Made by a program: the position numbers and the translations under genes. The notes beneath the pieces are model-generated. The model did no database searches and had not been told where the DNA came from. It saw only the letters and a program-made list of their open reading frames with translations. From WTJH01 sp049598145 (GTDB lineage: Bacteria > Bacteroidota > Bacteroidia > Flavobacteriales > Flavobacteriaceae): 16,092 nt of DNA. Positions 12,983-16,092 of this stretch are shown here, piece after piece (position 1 is the stretch's first letter; the number at the start of each line of letters is the position of its first letter). Where the stretch lies: positions 1 to 16,092 of the forward strand of contig JBMYNJ010000032.1 of assembly GCA_049598145.1 (NCBI GenBank), given 5' to 3'.

Positions 12983-14029
12983 ATGAAACAATTACGTCCT
13001 ATTTGCGCCCTGTTCTTGGCTGTTGGGCTATGGAGTTGTGCGCCGACCTCCAAAAAAGAAACGCCGACTTCCCAATCGTCTTATTTAGACTATTCCGATC
13101 GAGACGATAAGTTGAGTGGTGGCGTAAAGATGATTCCCATCCAAACCGAAGCGGGCACCTTTAATGTATGGACCAAACGCATCGGGAACAACCCCAAAAT
13201 CAAAGTCTTGTTGTTACACGGCGGGCCAGGTGCTACCCACGAATATCTGGAAGTTTTTGATTCCTATTTCCCAAACGCCGGAATCGAATACTACTACTAC
13301 GATCAACTCGAATCGTTCTATAGCGACCAGCCCAATGATCCTCGCCTGTGGAGTGTCGAACGCTATGTAGACGAAGTCGAACAAGTCCGGAAAGCATTGG
13401 GCTTAAATGCAGATAATTTCTATTTATACGGCAGCTCCTGGGGTGGAATTCTGGGGATGGAATATGCCTTAAAACACCAAGAAAACCTCAAAGGGCTGAT
13501 TGTTTCCAATATGATGGCCTCCATTCCCGATTACATACAATATGCCAATGAAGTGTTGGGGCCGCAACTGCCCCCGGAAGTACTGGCCGAAATTCGAGGC
13601 TATGAAGCCGAAGAAGACTATTCCAATCCCAACTATACCGGCCTGATAGAAACCCACTACTACCCCAAACATGTATTGCGAATGCCCCCGGAAGAATGGC
13701 CCAATCCGGTGTTACGGGCTTTTTCCAACATCGCTTATGGGCTCTATATGACCATGCAAGGCCCCAGCGAATTTGGCGTGGTGGGCGATGCCAAACTCAA
13801 AAACTGGGACATCAAAGATCAACTGGCACAAATCACCGTACCCACCCTCACCATTGGAGGTGCCTACGACACCATGGACCCCAAACATATGGAATGGATG
13901 GCTGGTGAAATGGTCAATGGCCAATACCTCCATTGCCCCCAAGGAAGCCATCTGGCGATGTATGACGATGCCGACAATTATTTTAAAGGCATGATCGAAT
14001 TCATCAAAGCCGTAGACCGGGGCAAATAA
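12983..14029 (+). CDS. α/β-hydrolase lipoprotein, proline-iminopeptidase type (S33-like)
   Basis: A 348-residue lipoprotein with a signal peptide ending in a lipobox LWSC (Cys19). The mature part is an α/β-hydrolase. It has oxyanion motif HGGPG (79–83), nucleophile elbow GSSWGG with Ser152, probable acid Asp296 (GGAYDTMDP) and base His323 (GSHLAMYDD). HGGPG together with GxSWGG is characteristic of prolyl iminopeptidases and related S33 peptidases, which remove N-terminal residues from short peptides. All three catalytic residues appear intact. It is likely anchored in a cell-envelope membrane. The gene is transcribed alone; the preceding gene ends 83 bases upstream. A TACCTTAA at 12951–12958 is a weak promoter candidate. 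Confidence 0.9.
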   Translation: MKQLRPICALFLAVGLWSCAPTSKKETPTSQSSYLDYSDRDDKLSGGVKMIPIQTEAGTFNVWTKRIGNNPKIKVLLLHGGPGATHEYLEVFDSYFPNAGIEYYYYDQLESFYSDQPNDPRLWSVERYVDEVEQVRKALGLNADNFYLYGSSWGGILGMEYALKHQENLKGLIVSNMMASIPDYIQYANEVLGPQLPPEVLAEIRGYEAEEDYSNPNYTGLIETHYYPKHVLRMPPEEWPNPVLRAFSNIAYGLYMTMQGPSEFGVVGDAKLKNWDIKDQLAQITVPTLTIGGAYDTMDPKHMEWMAGEMVNGQYLHCPQGSHLAMYDDADNYFKGMIEFIKAVDRGK

Positions 14030-14045
14030 TCGCTAGGAAACGCAG

Positions 14046-14085
14046 AAAAAAAATCAAGCGGGGGGGCTCAAGTGCACCCCCCCCG
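14046..14085 (-). terminator. Strong G/C-tract hairpin with T-run (minus-strand terminator candidate)
   Basis: On the minus strand an 8-bp stem of CGGGGGGG (14085 side) and CCCCCCCG (14059 side) is followed after five bases by eight T (14053–14046). It lies 16 bases beyond the convergent hydrolase stop. It would stop read-through from the rpoC–DUF3467 operon. On the plus strand the hairpin has no T tail. Confidence 0.55.
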
Positions 14086-14141
14086 GTGTAGAGGGCTAAT
14101 TCTTGAACCTCAGGAAACTTCTTTCTAAGGCTTAAACAATA

Positions 14142-14173
14142 GAGCTAGTGATACGGGTATACGCTAGTCCCTC
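14142..14173. other. Imperfect hairpin in non-coding spacer
   Basis: GAGCTAG and the following ATAC pair with GTAT and CTAGTCCCTC across a short loop, with a bulged base and a three-base bulge near the foot. It has no T run on either side and no function I can assign. The surrounding 14086–14208 holds no gene that I can see. Confidence 0.35.
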
Positions 14174-14208
14174 ACATCACGGAAATCCAGTTAAAATCCT
14201 GAATCAAC

Positions 14209-14241
14209 AAACCCCCAACTTTCGTTGAGGGTTTATTTTTT
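14209..14241. terminator. Bidirectional intrinsic terminator between hydrolase and DUF3467
   Basis: An 11-base stem (14209–14219 with 14224–14234) closes a 4-base loop. On the plus strand it has one C·A mismatch and is followed by TTATTTTTT-like sequence. On the minus strand every pair forms (with one G·U) around a GAAA tetraloop, followed by a T-rich TTTGTTGATTC. It abuts the DUF3467 stop codon at 14240. Confidence 0.8.
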
Positions 14242-14551
14242 AAGCTTCGCCGGTGGGACCAAAATTCATCGGGATGGGCGGGGCCTCATTCGTCTGAATT
14301 TCACCGTGGGCATTTTCATAACGCTGGATATTTTCGGCCAAAGCTTTTTGGAAGCGTTTGGCGTGTTCCGGCGTTAGGATAATCCGCGACTTTACGTTAG
14401 CCTTCGGAGCCCCGGGCATCAGGGCGACAAAATCCACCACAAACTCTGCTGGCGAGTGGTTGATGATGGCCAGATTGGCATAAGTCCCGTCGGCCAGTTT
14501 TTCATCGATCGAAATATTGATCTTGTGTTCTTTTGGATTTTGATCGCTCAT
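14240..14551 (-). CDS. DUF3467 domain protein
   Basis: A 103-residue cytosolic protein matching DUF3467. The domain covers residues ~10–80: INISIDEKLADGTYANLA, then INHSPAEFVVDFVALMPG, and VKSRIILTPEHAKRFQKAL followed by a helix. The tail is proline-rich (APPIPMNFGPTG). It lies 12 bases downstream of the rpoC stop, so it is co-transcribed as the last gene of the rpoBC operon, an arrangement I know from many Bacteroidota. The biochemical function is unknown. The constant neighbourhood suggests a link to RNA polymerase or translation, but nothing in the sequence proves it. Confidence 0.92.
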   Translation of the reverse strand: MSDQNPKEHKINISIDEKLADGTYANLAIINHSPAEFVVDFVALMPGAPKANVKSRIILTPEHAKRFQKALAENIQRYENAHGEIQTNEAPPIPMNFGPTGEA

Positions 14552-14563
14552 CGTTAACGGATT

Positions 14564-16092
14564 TTAGGAAGCATCGCTGGCTTCCAACTCTTCTTCTTTA
14601 TTGACCAACAAGCTGTTATACTCGTCTTTTGAGCCTACGATAATGTTGTTGTAGTCGCGTGTTCCGGTTCCTGCCGGGATCTTGTGTCCTACAATCACAT
14701 TTTCTTTAAGGCCTTCGAGGTAGTCTTCTTTTCCGTTGACCGCAGCCTCGTTCAATACTTTAGTGGTTTCCTGGAAGGAAGCCGCCGAAATAAAGGACTT
14801 GGTCTGGAGCGACGCTCGCGTAATTCCCTGCAACTCCGGTGTGGCGGTAGCCGCTTCGGCATCGCGTGCCACAACTAAGGCTTTATCTTCCCGTGTAAGG
14901 AGCGAATTTTCGTCTCTCAACTGACGTGCGCTCACCAACTGCCCTTCTTTTAGGTTTTCGGAATCGCCCACTTGCTCAACGATCTTCATCCCGTAAAGCT
15001 TGTCGTTTTCTTGGATAAAGTCGTATTTGTAAATCAATTGATTTTCAAGGAAAATACTGTCCCCCGGATGTTGGATCCGTACTTTACGCATCATCTGACG
15101 AACGACTACTTCGAAGTGTTTGTCGTTAATCTTAACCCCCTGGAGGCGATAAACTTCTTGGATTTCATTGACCAAATATTGCTGAACAGCGGAAGGCCCT
15201 TTGATTCGTAAGATATCGTTAGGTGTGATCGACCCGTCAGAAAGTGGCATTCCGGCCTTGATAAAGTCGTTTTCCTGCACCAAAATTTGATTGGACAATT
15301 TGACCAAGTACTTTTTGATGTCTCCAAATTTAGACTCGACAATGATCTCGCGATTTCCTCGTTTGATTTTTCCAAACGAAACCACACCGTCGATTTCGGA
15401 AACCACCGCTGGATTGGAAGGATTACGAGCTTCGAAAAGCTCTGTTACTCGAGGAAGACCTCCCGTAATATCTCCAGACTTGGCCGATTTACGTGGGATT
15501 TTCACCAAGACTTTTCCTTCTTCAATCTTATCGCCATCATTTACCATCAGGTGTGCCCCTACCGGTAAGTTGTAGGAACGCAAAGTATTACCTTTGGTGT
15601 CTTCGATCAATAAGGTAGGAATGATCTTTTTGTTTCGAGATTCAGAGATTACTTTTTCTTGGAAACCGGTTTGTTCGTCGATTTCTACCTGATAAGTGAC
15701 CCCTTGCTCAATGTTTTCAAACTTGATTTTTCCAGAGAATTCAGAAACAATCACCCCATTAAATGGATCCCATTGACAGATCACATCGCCTTTTTTCAGC
15801 TTGGCTCCGTTCTTAACAAAGAGTGCCGATCCATAGGGGATGTTTTTAGTACTTAAAACGTTTTTTGTTTGGGCATCAATCATCCGAATTTCAGATGTAC
15901 GAGAAATAACGATGTTGGCAGCGTTACCGTCGGAATCGGTTCCCTTGACCGTTTTGAGGTCTGTGATTTCAGCAACCCCATCAAATTTGGTGATCAATTT
16001 ATTCTCTTCGGAAATATTTCCGGCAACCCCACCTACGTGGAAGGTTCGCAGAGTCAACTGTGTTCCAGGCTCTCCGATCGATTGGGCTGCAA
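14564..16092 (-). CDS. rpoC: DNA-directed RNA polymerase subunit β', C-terminal part
   Basis: This is the last 508 residues of the β' subunit; the N-terminal two thirds lie beyond the right edge. The partial frame begins AAQSIGEPGTQLTLRTFH, the bridge-helix/trigger-loop region conserved in all β' subunits. The domain inserted in the trigger loop and the jaw-side β-rich repeats follow (LPRVTELFEARNPSNPAVVSEIDG). The conserved QLIYKYDF and AATATPELQGITRASLQTKSFISAASFQETTKVLNEAA segments come near the end, then YLEGLKENVIVGHKIPAGTG, the C-terminal helix that binds ω. A downstream TTG within the frame is not a real start, because the conserved sequence continues upstream to the window end. Confidence 0.98.
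   Translation of the reverse strand, partial: AAQSIGEPGTQLTLRTFHVGGVAGNISEENKLITKFDGVAEITDLKTVKGTDSDGNAANIVISRTSEIRMIDAQTKNVLSTKNIPYGSALFVKNGAKLKKGDVICQWDPFNGVIVSEFSGKIKFENIEQGVTYQVEIDEQTGFQEKVISESRNKKIIPTLLIEDTKGNTLRSYNLPVGAHLMVNDGDKIEEGKVLVKIPRKSAKSGDITGGLPRVTELFEARNPSNPAVVSEIDGVVSFGKIKRGNREIIVESKFGDIKKYLVKLSNQILVQENDFIKAGMPLSDGSITPNDILRIKGPSAVQQYLVNEIQEVYRLQGVKINDKHFEVVVRQMMRKVRIQHPGDSIFLENQLIYKYDFIQENDKLYGMKIVEQVGDSENLKEGQLVSARQLRDENSLLTREDKALVVARDAEAATATPELQGITRASLQTKSFISAASFQETTKVLNEAAVNGKEDYLEGLKENVIVGHKIPAGTGTRDYNNIIVGSKDEYNSLLVNKEEELEASDAS

Noticed and set aside
14180..14205. GTTAAAATCC, resembling a tRNA T-arm, considered as a tRNA remnant
   Set aside because: No matching stems, anticodon arm or CCA end can be built around it.
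1..16092. CRISPR array, tRNA, rRNA or intact insertion sequence
   Set aside because: No regularly spaced repeats, no cloverleaf or rRNA sequence and no transposase were seen on either strand.

Overview
The window looks like chromosomal DNA of a member of the Bacteroidota, most likely Flavobacteriia. This rests on TAnnTTTG-type -7 promoter boxes with very short leaders and no clear Shine-Dalgarno sites, the rpoC–DUF3467 gene pair, a DUF5916 outer-membrane barrel protein, a DUF4369 lipoprotein and a standalone htpG of Bacteroidota type. The species cannot be named from the sequence.

Layout. 1–1090 (minus): an AarF/ABC1/UbiB-type kinase, cut by the window edge, translationally coupled to a TetR-like regulator. 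1161–3147 (plus): htpG with a probable heat-shock promoter and a strong intrinsic terminator. 3177–4224 (plus): a two-gene unit, an SRPBCC/AHSA1 protein and an AlkB-type dioxygenase, ending stop-on-stop against a secreted S1/P1 nuclease (minus). 5022–8003 (plus): a DUF5916 barrel protein and a DUF4369 lipoprotein that contains a 10-N assembly gap. 8007–9727 (minus): a tight operon reading idi, queD, PrxQ/Bcp peroxiredoxin and a small conserved hypothetical gene. 9816–11402 (plus): prfC, divergent from idi.

11403–12290 is the accessory patch. It holds a short signal-peptide start, a decayed tyrosine-recombinase C-terminus, the first 91 codons of a KAP-family P-loop NTPase, and then an abrupt switch into what reads like the C-terminus of a DUF2059 protein. 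My reading is that a mobile, possibly integron-like, piece landed in a DUF2059 gene and then decayed by deletion. This is the most unusual part of the window, but it is a relic and I see no intact new system there.

12291–14029 (plus) holds a glyoxalase-like protein and an α/β-hydrolase lipoprotein of the proline-iminopeptidase type. 14030–14239 is non-coding with three hairpins, two of which look like terminators. 14240–16092 (minus) is DUF3467 and the 3' third of rpoC, running off the right edge.

Most genes are housekeeping: transcription (rpoC), translation (prfC), protein folding (htpG), alkylation repair (alkB), isoprenoid supply (idi), queuosine synthesis (queD) and peroxide removal (Prx).
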